Source: Puniceicoccales bacterium
GTDB taxonomy: Bacteria; Verrucomicrobiota; Verrucomicrobiia; Opitutales; LL51
Assembly (NCBI GenBank): GCA_031259665.1
Contig: JAIRLD010000032.1
Location: 1 to 11,534, forward strand
DNA length: 11,534 nucleotides
Reading direction: 5' to 3'
A program made the position numbers and the translations under genes. Positions 1 through 6,429 of this stretch are shown piece by piece. Under the pieces are notes generated by a model that saw nothing but the letters and a program-made list of their open reading frames with translations, did no database searches and was not told the DNA's origin. The first letter of the stretch is position 1, and each line of letters starts with the position of its first letter.

Positions 1-37
1 TTAAACACGACGAATCACAATACTTACACTCTTTCAT
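1..37 (-). CDS. Possible 5' end of a leftward gene cut by the window edge
   Basis: Reading leftward, an ATG at 37-35 opens a frame that stays open to the window edge and gives MKECKYCDSSCL, a cysteine-rich start (three Cys in 12 residues, with a CxxC pair) that could begin a small zinc-binding or redox protein. A purine-rich stretch precedes the ATG, and a good sigma70-like promoter lies about 30 bp upstream on the same strand (68-97), which is the main support for a real gene. Only 12 codons are visible, so the product cannot be identified and the frame may be accidental. Confidence 0.35.
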   Translation of the reverse strand, partial: MKECKYCDSSCL

Positions 38-67
38 CTCTTTCTTTTCTTCTTGTTTCTTTGTAGG

Positions 68-97
68 TATATACTATGCTATGCTTTCGGTTGTCAA
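68..97 (-). promoter_or_regulatory. Sigma70-like promoter reading leftward
   Basis: On the minus strand a perfect -35 box TTGACA (97-92) is followed after 18 nt by TATATA (73-68). Transcription would begin near position 61 and give a leader of about 24 nt before the ATG at 37. The promoter abuts the left end of the tandem repeats, whose copies also carry TTGACA or TTGACG on the minus strand but without a clear -10 box. Confidence 0.5.
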
Positions 98-104
98 TAC
101 CTTC

Positions 105-352
105 AGCCTTGAGAGAAAATCGGCGGTCGTCAAACTGTCTTGGTGGAGAATATCTTTTTCGGAGAGCCGAACGTGCCGCTTACTCCCGCCCTCTGTCTTT
201 TAGCCTTGAGAGAAAACTGGCGACTGTCAAGCTGTTTTTGATGGAATATTTTCTCGGAAAACCAAGCACGCCACTCACTCCCGCCCTCTGTCTTTTAGCC
301 TTGAGTGGAAATCGATAGCTGTCAAGTTGCTTTTGGGAGAAAGATTTTCTTG
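105..352. repeat. Imperfect tandem repeat, ~96 bp unit, about 2.6 copies
   Basis: Copies start at 105, 202 and 297, each with AGCCTTGAG, so the spacings are 97 and 95 bp; the third copy fades out near 352. The junction block at 182-210 is repeated exactly at 277-305 (29 bp identical), while the middles have diverged. Each copy contains TGTCAA or CGTCAA (128-133, 225-230, 320-325). The periods are not both multiples of three and the two copies of the conserved block fall in different frames of the open frame that crosses them, so this is not coding. Nothing else is seen in 1-419 apart from the promoters and the edge gene. Confidence 0.85.
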
Positions 353-378
353 AATATTATCTACAATTAAATTATTAT
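350..378 (+). promoter_or_regulatory. Possible promoter for the 420-1199 gene
   Basis: TTGAAT (350-355), a 17-nt spacer and TATTAT (373-378) match the sigma70 consensus at 4/6 and 5/6 positions. The start would be near 385, leaving a very AT-rich leader of about 35 nt with no Shine-Dalgarno motif before the ATG at 420. AT-rich DNA gives such matches easily by chance. Confidence 0.35.
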
Positions 379-419
379 TTTTAAACTATATCGGTTGAAT
401 TTTATAAAATATAAATATT

Positions 420-1199
420 ATGAAAATACATACATTATGGATTGAGGTCATTGGCGGATTTTTTCTAATCATTTTTTCAGCATGGGGCAGTGAATCGGTT
501 ACAACTTTTTCGGCAGATAAAGTGCGACGAAGGCCGAAGTGGGGACGCAGTTTGACATTCGACGTTTGTAAACGAATGTGGAGCAGGGATAGTTTTATGC
601 CAGTTTTTATACAAATCGAAAGATCTTGTGGCTTAAAAGCGGATGAATTTAGACAGTTACCGTTAGTTTTTCAGAATCGAGTTATGAAATTTCAAGAATC
701 ATGTCACCTATGCATGATAAGAGAAATAAAAAAAATGTTGCAGGAGTTTTTGCAAACGATGTCCCTTTACAAACATTACGCCGCCGAATGGATATTTTTT
801 AAGGCAATTAATTTTATCATTCGACGGAGCGATTTGCAATATAATAGTAAAATTTGTGAGCTTTTGGAAGCCATTGAACAAGAATTTCAGAATATTGAAG
901 AATTTATTGTGCCACACCCTCGTTATCCGCTATTTTCTGGGGTGATGCCTTGGCACGATGACCCTTTGGGGAATTGTATTGACAATGGAGATAAAGAAGG
1001 CTTAAAAGAGGCATTGAGAAATTGTCTTGTCTCCGATTCCATCCATAACGTTCCCTCCGGCGATACCGGCGGATTGTTTGAAATTTACCGATGGACGGCG
1101 CAGCGTAGTGGGGTGTGGGACACTGAAATTGATACCATGTTTCGAGAACTTGCGGAAAAATATTCTATGTATCAACCGGATTTACTGGATCTGTATTGA
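420..1199 (+). CDS. Hypothetical exported protein
   Basis: A 259-residue protein that I do not recognise. The N-terminus (basic MKIHT, then a hydrophobic stretch to about residue 22 ending in FSAWGSE) looks like a cleavable signal peptide or a single N-terminal anchor, so a periplasmic or envelope location is likely. The rest is mixed polar, probably mainly helical, with a CHLC pair near residues 95-98, an aromatic-rich middle and the acidic end DLLDLY. It starts at an ATG without a visible Shine-Dalgarno site. Its last 18 bp overlap the end of ispD on the opposite strand, so the two transcripts converge with no terminator between them. No neighbour suggests a role; it may be lineage-specific. 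Confidence 0.75.
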   Translation: MKIHTLWIEVIGGFFLIIFSAWGSESVTTFSADKVRRRPKWGRSLTFDVCKRMWSRDSFMPVFIQIERSCGLKADEFRQLPLVFQNRVMKFQESCHLCMIREIKKMLQEFLQTMSLYKHYAAEWIFFKAINFIIRRSDLQYNSKICELLEAIEQEFQNIEEFIVPHPRYPLFSGVMPWHDDPLGNCIDNGDKEGLKEALRNCLVSDSIHNVPSGDTGGLFEIYRWTAQRSGVWDTEIDTMFRELAEKYSMYQPDLLDLY

Positions 1200-1979
1200 A
1201 TCTGAGATATTAAAAACCGCCCGTAAAAATTCCAGGTCTTGCGCAGTGGTAATTTTCAGGTTTAAATTGTTGTTTTCAAAAAATTTAATCGTTCCTGAAA
1301 AAACCGAGGAATCATCGGTCGGATGGCGTCCCAAATGGATCGCCGCTTTGTAATCTTCGAAAATCGCTGGGAAATAAAATGTCTGAGGTGTTTCCAAAGA
1401 CCAAAGCATTTCGCGAATCGGGTAATGTCGCTGTGTCATTTCAGTTGCCTCAACGATAGGCAACATATTCTGTACAGGATCTTTGGTCCCGCGAGAATCG
1501 CTATTTTTTACCGTAGCGTTGTCACTTTTCGGTACAATTGTAACCATCGTATCGGTCGAGCGATGACCCAGTACGATACCCCATTTCGGAGAAAGGAGCG
1601 CGTTCATACCAAGGATATGCTCCGCCGTTACCAGTGGCCGTGCTCCGTCGTGAATGAAGATAAAGGCTTCCGTCGAAAATTGTTCATGGATCGCTTCGAG
1701 TGCAGCATATACGGATAATGCCCGCTCTTGACCACCCGAAACCCATACAATATGCGATAATGTTTCTGCTAAATAATGGTTTTTAAAAAAAGTTTCTAGT
1801 CTTTCCCGCTGGGTAGCATCGCGGTAGACGAAAAAATAACGGTCGAAAATCTTCGTTTTACGGAAAGCTTCAAAGGAGTAGGATACAATCGGTTTACTAT
1901 CTACGGTCGCAAGACACTTGTCTTCACCTCCGAAACGACGGGATCGCCCCGCCATAAGTATGATTGCATAGCGTTGCAT
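1182..1979 (-). CDS. ispD: 2-C-methyl-D-erythritol 4-phosphate cytidylyltransferase
   Basis: This cytoplasmic enzyme joins MEP to CTP to give CDP-methylerythritol plus pyrophosphate, the third step of the non-mevalonate isoprenoid pathway. Family hallmarks seen are the N-terminal nucleotide-binding loop MAGRSRRF (residues 9-16, with Arg for the catalytic Arg), Lys21, the HDGARP motif (110-115, Asp binding the metal/substrate), TDDSS (221-225) and the C-terminal LKIT Lys (242) followed by a DLEFL helix. At 265 residues it is longer than the usual ~230; the extra length lies around residues 150-192. The first loop departs from the usual AAGxGxR. The start is 3 bp after the pyrG stop, so the two are co-transcribed and probably translationally coupled, since no clear ribosome site is visible. 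TarI-type cytidylyltransferases are related, but the motifs and the absence of a partner reductase favour IspD. Confidence 0.88.
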   Translation of the reverse strand: MQRYAIILMAGRSRRFGGEDKCLATVDSKPIVSYSFEAFRKTKIFDRYFFVYRDATQRERLETFFKNHYLAETLSHIVWVSGGQERALSVYAALEAIHEQFSTEAFIFIHDGARPLVTAEHILGMNALLSPKWGIVLGHRSTDTMVTIVPKSDNATVKNSDSRGTKDPVQNMLPIVEATEMTQRHYPIREMLWSLETPQTFYFPAIFEDYKAAIHLGRHPTDDSSVFSGTIKFFENNNLNLKITTAQDLEFLRAVFNISDSIQIQ

Positions 1980-1982
1980 GGT

Positions 1983-3587
1983 TTACGGTTGACTTTTTCC
2001 CTTTAATACAGCGGCGATGAAATCGGCAAATAGCGGGTGAGCACATTGCGGTTTCGATCGGAATTCAGGATGAAATTGTACCCCTACAAACCAAGGATGA
2101 TCCTTTAATTCGAGAATCTCAACCAAATCAAAATCGGGATTAATTCCAGAAAAAATCATACCCCGTTCTTCGAATTGTTGGCGATAATCGTTGTTGAATT
2201 CGTAGCGATGGCGGTGACGCTCGTTAACGTAGGCGTTTCGATAGACTTCGTAGGCCTTCGTTCCAGACATTAACTTGCAGGGATAGCTGCCAAGACGCAT
2301 GGTTCCTCCCTTTTTTTGAATATTGCGTTGGTTCAACATCATGCGGACAATCGGGTGGGACGTTGCCGGTACCATTTCCGTACTGTTGGCATCGCCGTAG
2401 CCGAGGACGTGTCGCGCAAACTCGATTGCCGCAATTTGCATTCCTAAACAAAGTCCAAAGTAGGGAATATGATGCTCCCGAGCAAATTTTGCCGCCAAAA
2501 TTTTACCTTCAATTCCCCGATTACCAAACCCTCCCGGTAGTAAAATGCCATCGATGTTATTGAAAAAATCATCCGTTTCATCCGCTTGCTCAAGTTCTTC
2601 GGCATCGATCACTTCGACGTTAACTTTGCAATCGTTCTGAATACCACTATGGGCAATCGCCTCGTATACCGATTTATATGCGTCCTTGACATCGAGATAC
2701 TTCGCCACAAGCCCTACGGTACATTCCCACTTCGGAAATTTTATCTTTTCTACAATATTTTCCCAGGGCTGAATATCACACGGCTGCGTTTGAATACGGA
2801 GCTTTCCACAGACAATGTCGTCGAGCTTTTCGAAGTGGAGTAGAGATGGCAACTCGTAGATCGAAACCTTTAAATCGAGCTCCTCGATGACGGATTTTAC
2901 GGGAACGTTGCAAAATAAGCTAATTTTTTGACGCATATCATCGGAAATTGGAATCTCCGTGCGGCAAATGATAATATCCGGTTGGATCCCGATTTCGCGT
3001 AATTTGGCGACACTTTGCTGTGTCGGCTTCGTTTTGAGTTCTCCAGCCGCTTTTAAAAATGGAATGAGAGTAACGTGCACAAAAAGGACGTTTTCATGGT
3101 CACGTTCGAGTGCGATTTGACGGAGGGCTTCGAGAAAGGGAAGCCCTTCGATATCGCCCGTTGTTCCACCGATTTCGGTGATCACGACGTCCGCATCCTC
3201 GCCGGCTGCATAGATACGCTCCTTGATTTCATTGGTGACGTGCGGAATGACTTGGACCGTTTTGCCTAAATAATCGCCGTTGCGTTCCTTTTGGAGAACC
3301 GATGCATAAATTTGACCGGAGGTGAAGGTATTTTTTTTCGAGAGAGTCGATGAAGTAAAGCGCTCGTAGTGGCCGAGATCGAGATCCGTTTCCGTCCCAT
3401 CGTCGAGGACGTAGACTTCGCCGTGCTGCGAAGGATTCATGGTTCCCGGATCAATGTTGAGGTAGGGATCGAATTTTTGTGTGCAAACCTTTAACCCACG
3501 GCACTCCAAAAGCGCTCCCAAAGAACCCGCCGTGAGACCTTTTCCCAATGATGAGACCACGCCACCCGTGATGAAAATATACTTCAT
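1983..3587 (-). CDS. pyrG: CTP synthase (glutamine hydrolysing)
   Basis: It converts UTP, ATP and glutamine to CTP in the cytoplasm, the last step of de novo pyrimidine nucleotide synthesis. The 534 residues fit the family (about 530-550). The synthase domain opens with MKYIFITGGVVSSLGKG (ATP P-loop) and carries KFDPYLNIDPGTMNP and GEVYVLDDGTETDLDLGHYE. The class I glutamine amidotransferase domain (about 290-530) has PGGFG (351-355), the nucleophile Cys380 in GLCLGMQ, and His506/Glu508 in FHPEF, so all catalytic residues are present. The ATG is the conserved family start, though no Shine-Dalgarno motif is seen. It is the first gene of a pyrG-ispD pair, and its product CTP is the co-substrate of IspD. 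No convincing promoter was found in the region upstream. Confidence 0.98.
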   Translation of the reverse strand: MKYIFITGGVVSSLGKGLTAGSLGALLECRGLKVCTQKFDPYLNIDPGTMNPSQHGEVYVLDDGTETDLDLGHYERFTSSTLSKKNTFTSGQIYASVLQKERNGDYLGKTVQVIPHVTNEIKERIYAAGEDADVVITEIGGTTGDIEGLPFLEALRQIALERDHENVLFVHVTLIPFLKAAGELKTKPTQQSVAKLREIGIQPDIIICRTEIPISDDMRQKISLFCNVPVKSVIEELDLKVSIYELPSLLHFEKLDDIVCGKLRIQTQPCDIQPWENIVEKIKFPKWECTVGLVAKYLDVKDAYKSVYEAIAHSGIQNDCKVNVEVIDAEELEQADETDDFFNNIDGILLPGGFGNRGIEGKILAAKFAREHHIPYFGLCLGMQIAAIEFARHVLGYGDANSTEMVPATSHPIVRMMLNQRNIQKKGGTMRLGSYPCKLMSGTKAYEVYRNAYVNERHRHRYEFNNDYRQQFEERGMIFSGINPDFDLVEILELKDHPWFVGVQFHPEFRSKPQCAHPLFADFIAAVLKGKSQP

Positions 3588-3663
3588 TTAGGCTTAGAGA
3601 TAAACGAACTTTTTTCGGATACAAGGTAAATATTCCAGCGGGTACTGCTTGAGTGTAAAAGTG

Positions 3664-3742
3664 AAAAAATTAGCAGTTTTTAAGGGAAGCTACCTGGGGG
3701 TAAGTAAAAAATGTCAGTTTTCGAGGGAGAGCTGTTTGGGGG
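3664..3742. repeat. Imperfect direct repeat, 42-bp offset
   Basis: The segments 3664-3700 and 3706-3742 align at a 42-bp offset. Both open with six A, contain CAGTTTT, then an AGGGA/AGAGCT-like block, and end in TGGGGG. The final GGGGG of the second copy forms part of the outer stem of the cloverleaf that follows, so the repeat and the hairpin array are joined. It lies between pyrG and the pseudopilin operon; no open frame suggests coding. Confidence 0.55.
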
Positions 3743-3837
3743 CAAAAGCCGCGCGGTTTCCGCGCAGGTATAGGGAAACCCTATCCCTCAAGGGGCTATG
3801 CCCCTTGGGCTTTTGCCCCCAGGCGCCCGTAGGGCGC
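3737..3837. repeat. GC-rich hairpin array with a perfect four-way cloverleaf
   Basis: A 14-bp perfect outer stem (3737-3750 with 3808-3821) encloses three adjoining hairpins: 3751-3765 (6-bp stem, TTT loop), 3766-3788 (6-bp stem with AAA loop, extended by 3 bp past one mismatch) and 3789-3807 (8-bp stem, TAT loop). No unpaired base remains at the junction: 74 of 85 bases are paired. A fourth hairpin follows at 3823-3837 (6-bp stem, GTA loop). All loops are three bases. Either strand could fold as RNA or single-stranded DNA. There is no U-run directly after it, so it is not a simple terminator. A related array lies at the right edge (11440-11534). It is probably a dispersed palindromic repeat; a structured RNA is the other reading. 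Confidence 0.85.
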
Positions 3838-3875
3838 TCCGGAAGTAAAAATTTTCATCTATTTTCCTCTTATTT

Positions 3876-4073
3876 TCATCCCTTTTCCAGGGGCGGGAAA
3901 AATTCGAAAAAGTAGCGTCGATGGAGCTGACGAAGCTCCAGTAATGCCAATGAAACCAACAGAGATCCGGTCAGAGTAGGAAGAAAGAGGGGAAGAAATG
4001 ATAAAGGATTGAAAATTTGTTCAAAAAAATCAAACTTTCTTGAATGAAAAATTATTTGTTTTAATATTTCCAC
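3876..4073 (-). CDS. Possible small membrane peptide coupled to the pseudopilin gene
   Basis: A 65-codon frame begins with GTG at 4073-4071; its first base is the last base of the pseudopilin TAG stop, a TAGTG arrangement typical of translational coupling. The predicted peptide has one hydrophobic stretch (about residues 23-47, proline- and leucine-rich) flanked by basic and aromatic residues, and ends PPLEKG. I recognise no family. Against it: no Shine-Dalgarno site, a GTG start, a 7-bp hairpin inside the frame, and a location in an otherwise non-coding stretch. It may be a chance frame or the remnant of a longer gene. Confidence 0.25.
   Translation of the reverse strand: MEILKQIIFHSRKFDFFEQIFNPLSFLPLFLPTLTGSLLVSLALLELRQLHRRYFFEFFPPLEKG
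3907..3940 (-). terminator. Candidate terminator for the leftward pseudopilin operon
   Basis: A perfect 7-bp hairpin (TGGAGCT at 3922-3928 with AGCTCCA at 3934-3940, 5-nt loop) is followed leftward, after about 10 nt, by a run of five T (3911-3907) and then another T-rich stretch. The gap between stem and T-run is longer than in a standard intrinsic terminator, so this is tentative. If right, the 65-codon frame at 3876-4073 would be cut off. Confidence 0.3.
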
Positions 4074-4723
4074 TAGTCCGTTTTCCAGCTGACGACGTCG
4101 ATGGAGGTATCATTATCGCCGACGGTGAAGATCGCAACCCTTTCCTGTAACCCGATAGATGGAACTTTTTCTTTGATAGTTGTAGCTGTACCGTTAAAAG
4201 CGGTTTGGGGAATTACCGCATCCGTATCGGCATCATTTTCGACTATAAGGCAAATTGAGCTGTTATTAAAGCGATCCGCCAGCAAGTTGCGATTGATGCT
4301 TCCATCGGCGTTTTTAGCAAAATCATCGTCGGAAAACTCTACGAATTGCGTTCCATTGGGGTTGAGGTACTCGTCGGTCGGAGAAAGTGCAGTGACACCA
4401 TCGGTATTCTTTCCAGAAAGTGCACGAATGAGATTTGCCGAGGATGTTGCGTTGAGCATGATGATCGTTTCGGAAGAGAGATCTGCTGTCGATGAAACAA
4501 TTCTCGGAAAATAGCCATACTCGCGGTAGTAGGTGTTGAGACCAAAAACATAGCGACTAAACTGTATCTTGGATTGGTTGGCATGTAGCGAACGTTTGGC
4601 CTTACCAAACGTGGGTAGAATCAGTGAGGCTAAAATTGCAATCGTCGCAATCACCACGATGAGTTCCAGCGTCGTAAAGGCACGATTTTTTGAACTATAT
4701 TTTGGAAGAAAACCCGTAAACAT
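4073..4723 (-). CDS. Type II secretion/type IV pilus-like pseudopilin
   Basis: A 216-residue protein with a class III prepilin leader: cleavage is expected at A15/F16, giving a mature FTTLE start with Glu at +5 and a hydrophobic helix to about residue 38. The prepilin peptidase site has Ala rather than the usual Gly at -1. The rest resembles pseudopilins common in Verrucomicrobiota: YYREYGYFPRI after the helix, LNPNGTQFVEF, a DRFNNSSICLIV segment in place of the usual DPWGNPY, and an ending like VAIFTVGDN...VSW. Such proteins sit in the inner membrane and assemble into a secretion pseudopilus or related fibre. It is the third gene of the leftward set, 42 bp after the other pseudopilin. No ATPase, secretin or prepilin peptidase gene is nearby, so these must be encoded elsewhere. 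Confidence 0.82.
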   Translation of the reverse strand: MFTGFLPKYSSKNRAFTTLELIVVIATIAILASLILPTFGKAKRSLHANQSKIQFSRYVFGLNTYYREYGYFPRIVSSTADLSSETIIMLNATSSANLIRALSGKNTDGVTALSPTDEYLNPNGTQFVEFSDDDFAKNADGSINRNLLADRFNNSSICLIVENDADTDAVIPQTAFNGTATTIKEKVPSIGLQERVAIFTVGDNDTSIDVVSWKTD

Positions 4724-4765
4724 GAGTAGATATAATTAAAAAAGAAAAATATAAACAATAAAAAA

Positions 4766-5371
4766 CTACAGGAAGCCTCCATTGGTTAAAATGATATCTC
4801 CATTAGGGCTGCCACTGATCTTACCTTCATTGCCAATGGTTACGCCTTTGGAGATCGTGAGATTGCGTTGGGGATTTTGCTGGCCTTTGGGGCCCTTGGA
4901 AATCAAGATATAGGAGAGATTTTGCCACGTGCCGTTATCCGTGCGCAGTTTGTAATAATAGATGTAATCACTGAGGAAGGGGTCAACGAATTTATTATCA
5001 ATTTCCTTGAGTTGGGTTGCAACGAGGTCGATTTGTTTCGTTGCAATGGGTGTACTGCCATTTGGGTCGATGTTACCGTGAAGCGCAGAACAGAGGATAT
5101 CACCTTGACTATCGTTATGGGTTACGATTTTCGGGTAATCGCCATGGAGTTCGTGATATTCTTCGAGCCAACTGGCGATTTGCATCATTTCGGTGCGGGT
5201 ACGGATTTGTTTTTCCCGCTCTTGGAAAGTCTGTTGAATTTTTAAGATACCGGCGGCAATGATGAAAAAAATCGAAACCGTACAGATGATTTCAATGACC
5301 GTAAATCCCATGCGCTCAGATATTTTTTTAGTGGTTGAGGGGGAGAGGTTCTTAGGTGAGCAAGTATGCAT
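4766..5371 (-). CDS. Prepilin-type N-terminal cleavage domain protein (GspG-like pseudopilin)
   Basis: A 201-residue protein with a 22-residue leader ending KISERMG, then mature FTVIE with Glu at +5 and a hydrophobic helix to about residue 43, the signature for prepilin peptidase processing and methylation. After the helix come a charged coil segment (QEREKQIRTRTEM) and an EYHELHGDYPKI stretch typical of pseudopilins; FVDPFLSDYIYYYKL near residue 130 resembles the DPWGNPY region of major pseudopilins such as GspG, and LISKGPKGQ resembles their SxGPDG ending. The start lies 1 nt after the stop of the beta-barrel gene, so the genes are one transcript. Met21 is an alternative start but would remove the basic leader. 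Two divergent pseudopilins in a row suggest a heteromeric structure. Confidence 0.82.
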   Translation of the reverse strand: MHTCSPKNLSPSTTKKISERMGFTVIEIICTVSIFFIIAAGILKIQQTFQEREKQIRTRTEMMQIASWLEEYHELHGDYPKIVTHNDSQGDILCSALHGNIDPNGSTPIATKQIDLVATQLKEIDNKFVDPFLSDYIYYYKLRTDNGTWQNLSYILISKGPKGQQNPQRNLTISKGVTIGNEGKISGSPNGDIILTNGGFL

Positions 5372-5372
5372 G

Positions 5373-6341
5373 TTAGAAAATTTTATTTAGGGTTATACCG
5401 AGGGTTGAACTTTTATCCTTTTTGCCGTAACGGCCGGAGAAATGGAGATTAAAAAAACAGGATTCTGTGTAACGGAAATGGATTCCAGTCGTAAGGAGTA
5501 GCTGGGTACCATCGAAGGCAGAGCGCGTGAAATCTTCCGTAGCGTTATGGATTGTTACAGTTCCGCCGGACCAGTGTTTGCGTAAATCGCAGCTAGCGCC
5601 GAGGAAACAATGGGTATAAAATAGTTTGCTATCTTTTTCACATTTAATACCGACGATACCATCGATCGATTGCAAACGTAATGGGATTTGCGACCACTCC
5701 TTCGCTCCGTTTTGTTTCAGACTATCGCTGCGCAGTGCTACGTTGGGGCCGATTTTGAAGCCATGCCACTTCCAGGGATAGTAAATATCGGCTTTGCTAT
5801 GGAAGATGCGATGGTGGTGGGTAAAATGGTCAAAATCGAGGCCATGGTAGGTCAGGTTTTGGCAATTCGTATGGGATGTATCAAATCCTAGGATCGATGT
5901 GGTCGAAACGTCAAAGCCCCAGATATGAAAATTACAGTAGTAACCGGCAAACCCTATATTTAAACGGCCATTTTTGATGTGATCGTAGTGGTAGTCGATA
6001 TTATGTTTAGCGGCGCCGCCAAAGAATCCTACGGCACAGGTTCGCTTGAGGATAAAATTATCGTAGGAGAAATCGAAGCCTACAAATGCGATGCCACCAT
6101 CCGAATCGTAATATTTCCCATTTCCGTTGGCATAGCCAATGGTTCCGAAGATTTCGATTGGGTGCGTACTGTTCTGGGGGAATATTTTTTTCGCTTCCAC
6201 CGAATGTTGAGTGATACTACTATCGAGGACGCACGCACTATTTTTCAGTAACGAAGCGAGTTCCGTATAGTGACTTTCGAATCCGCCAGCTATCTTTCCC
6301 AGCAATAAGCATCCACAAAATATGATTTTTCTATGCAACAT
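5373..6341 (-). CDS. Outer-membrane beta-barrel protein, autotransporter-domain-like
   Basis: A 322-residue protein with a likely signal peptide (MLHRKIIFCGCLLLGKIAGG) and a body rich in alternating aromatic/glycine strands such as GGIAFVGFDFSYDNF, GFAGYYCNFHIWGFD and GIHFRYTESCFFNLHFSGRYG. It ends in Phe (LNKIF), the usual last residue of outer-membrane beta-barrels. The pattern resembles the C-terminal autotransporter barrel, but the passenger region is short (about 60 residues), so it may be a bare barrel or porin-like protein. It has unusually many Cys and His for an outer-membrane protein. It is first in an operon with two pseudopilins, 1 nt before the next gene, which suggests a shared envelope role. 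The family assignment rests on pattern only. Confidence 0.65.
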   Translation of the reverse strand: MLHRKIIFCGCLLLGKIAGGFESHYTELASLLKNSACVLDSSITQHSVEAKKIFPQNSTHPIEIFGTIGYANGNGKYYDSDGGIAFVGFDFSYDNFILKRTCAVGFFGGAAKHNIDYHYDHIKNGRLNIGFAGYYCNFHIWGFDVSTTSILGFDTSHTNCQNLTYHGLDFDHFTHHHRIFHSKADIYYPWKWHGFKIGPNVALRSDSLKQNGAKEWSQIPLRLQSIDGIVGIKCEKDSKLFYTHCFLGASCDLRKHWSGGTVTIHNATEDFTRSAFDGTQLLLTTGIHFRYTESCFFNLHFSGRYGKKDKSSTLGITLNKIF

Positions 6342-6386
6342 TTCTAGGAATACCTAATATGGGAGGATAATCAATGATGAAAAATC

Positions 6387-6415
6387 TTGATTAATTGTTT
6401 AGGATTGCACATAAT
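6387..6415 (+). promoter_or_regulatory. Likely promoter of the MlaF/MlaD/lipoprotein operon
   Basis: TTGATT (6387-6392), a spacer of exactly 17 nt and CATAAT (6410-6415) match the sigma70 boxes at 4/6 and 5/6. Transcription would start near 6422, only about 8 nt before the TTG at 6430 and about 23 nt before the in-frame GTG at 6445. It sits in the 88-bp divergent space shared with the beta-barrel gene, for which no equally good promoter was found. Confidence 0.5.
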
Positions 6416-6429
6416 GCCCCACAACTAAT

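Noticed and set aside
76..318. An 80-codon open frame across the left-hand repeats
   Set aside because: It is built of repeat copies that fall in different frames (97- and 95-bp spacing), has no ribosome site and no conserved protein character.
3737..3821. A tRNA gene suggested by the cloverleaf fold
   Set aside because: Stem lengths, three-base loops and the absence of the conserved T-loop, D-loop and anticodon-loop bases exclude a tRNA.
6361..6394. A six-codon leader peptide (MMKNLD) after GGGAGG ahead of the transport operon
   Set aside because: It lies upstream of the predicted transcript start, so the best promoter would not transcribe it, and it lacks any attenuator-like hairpin.
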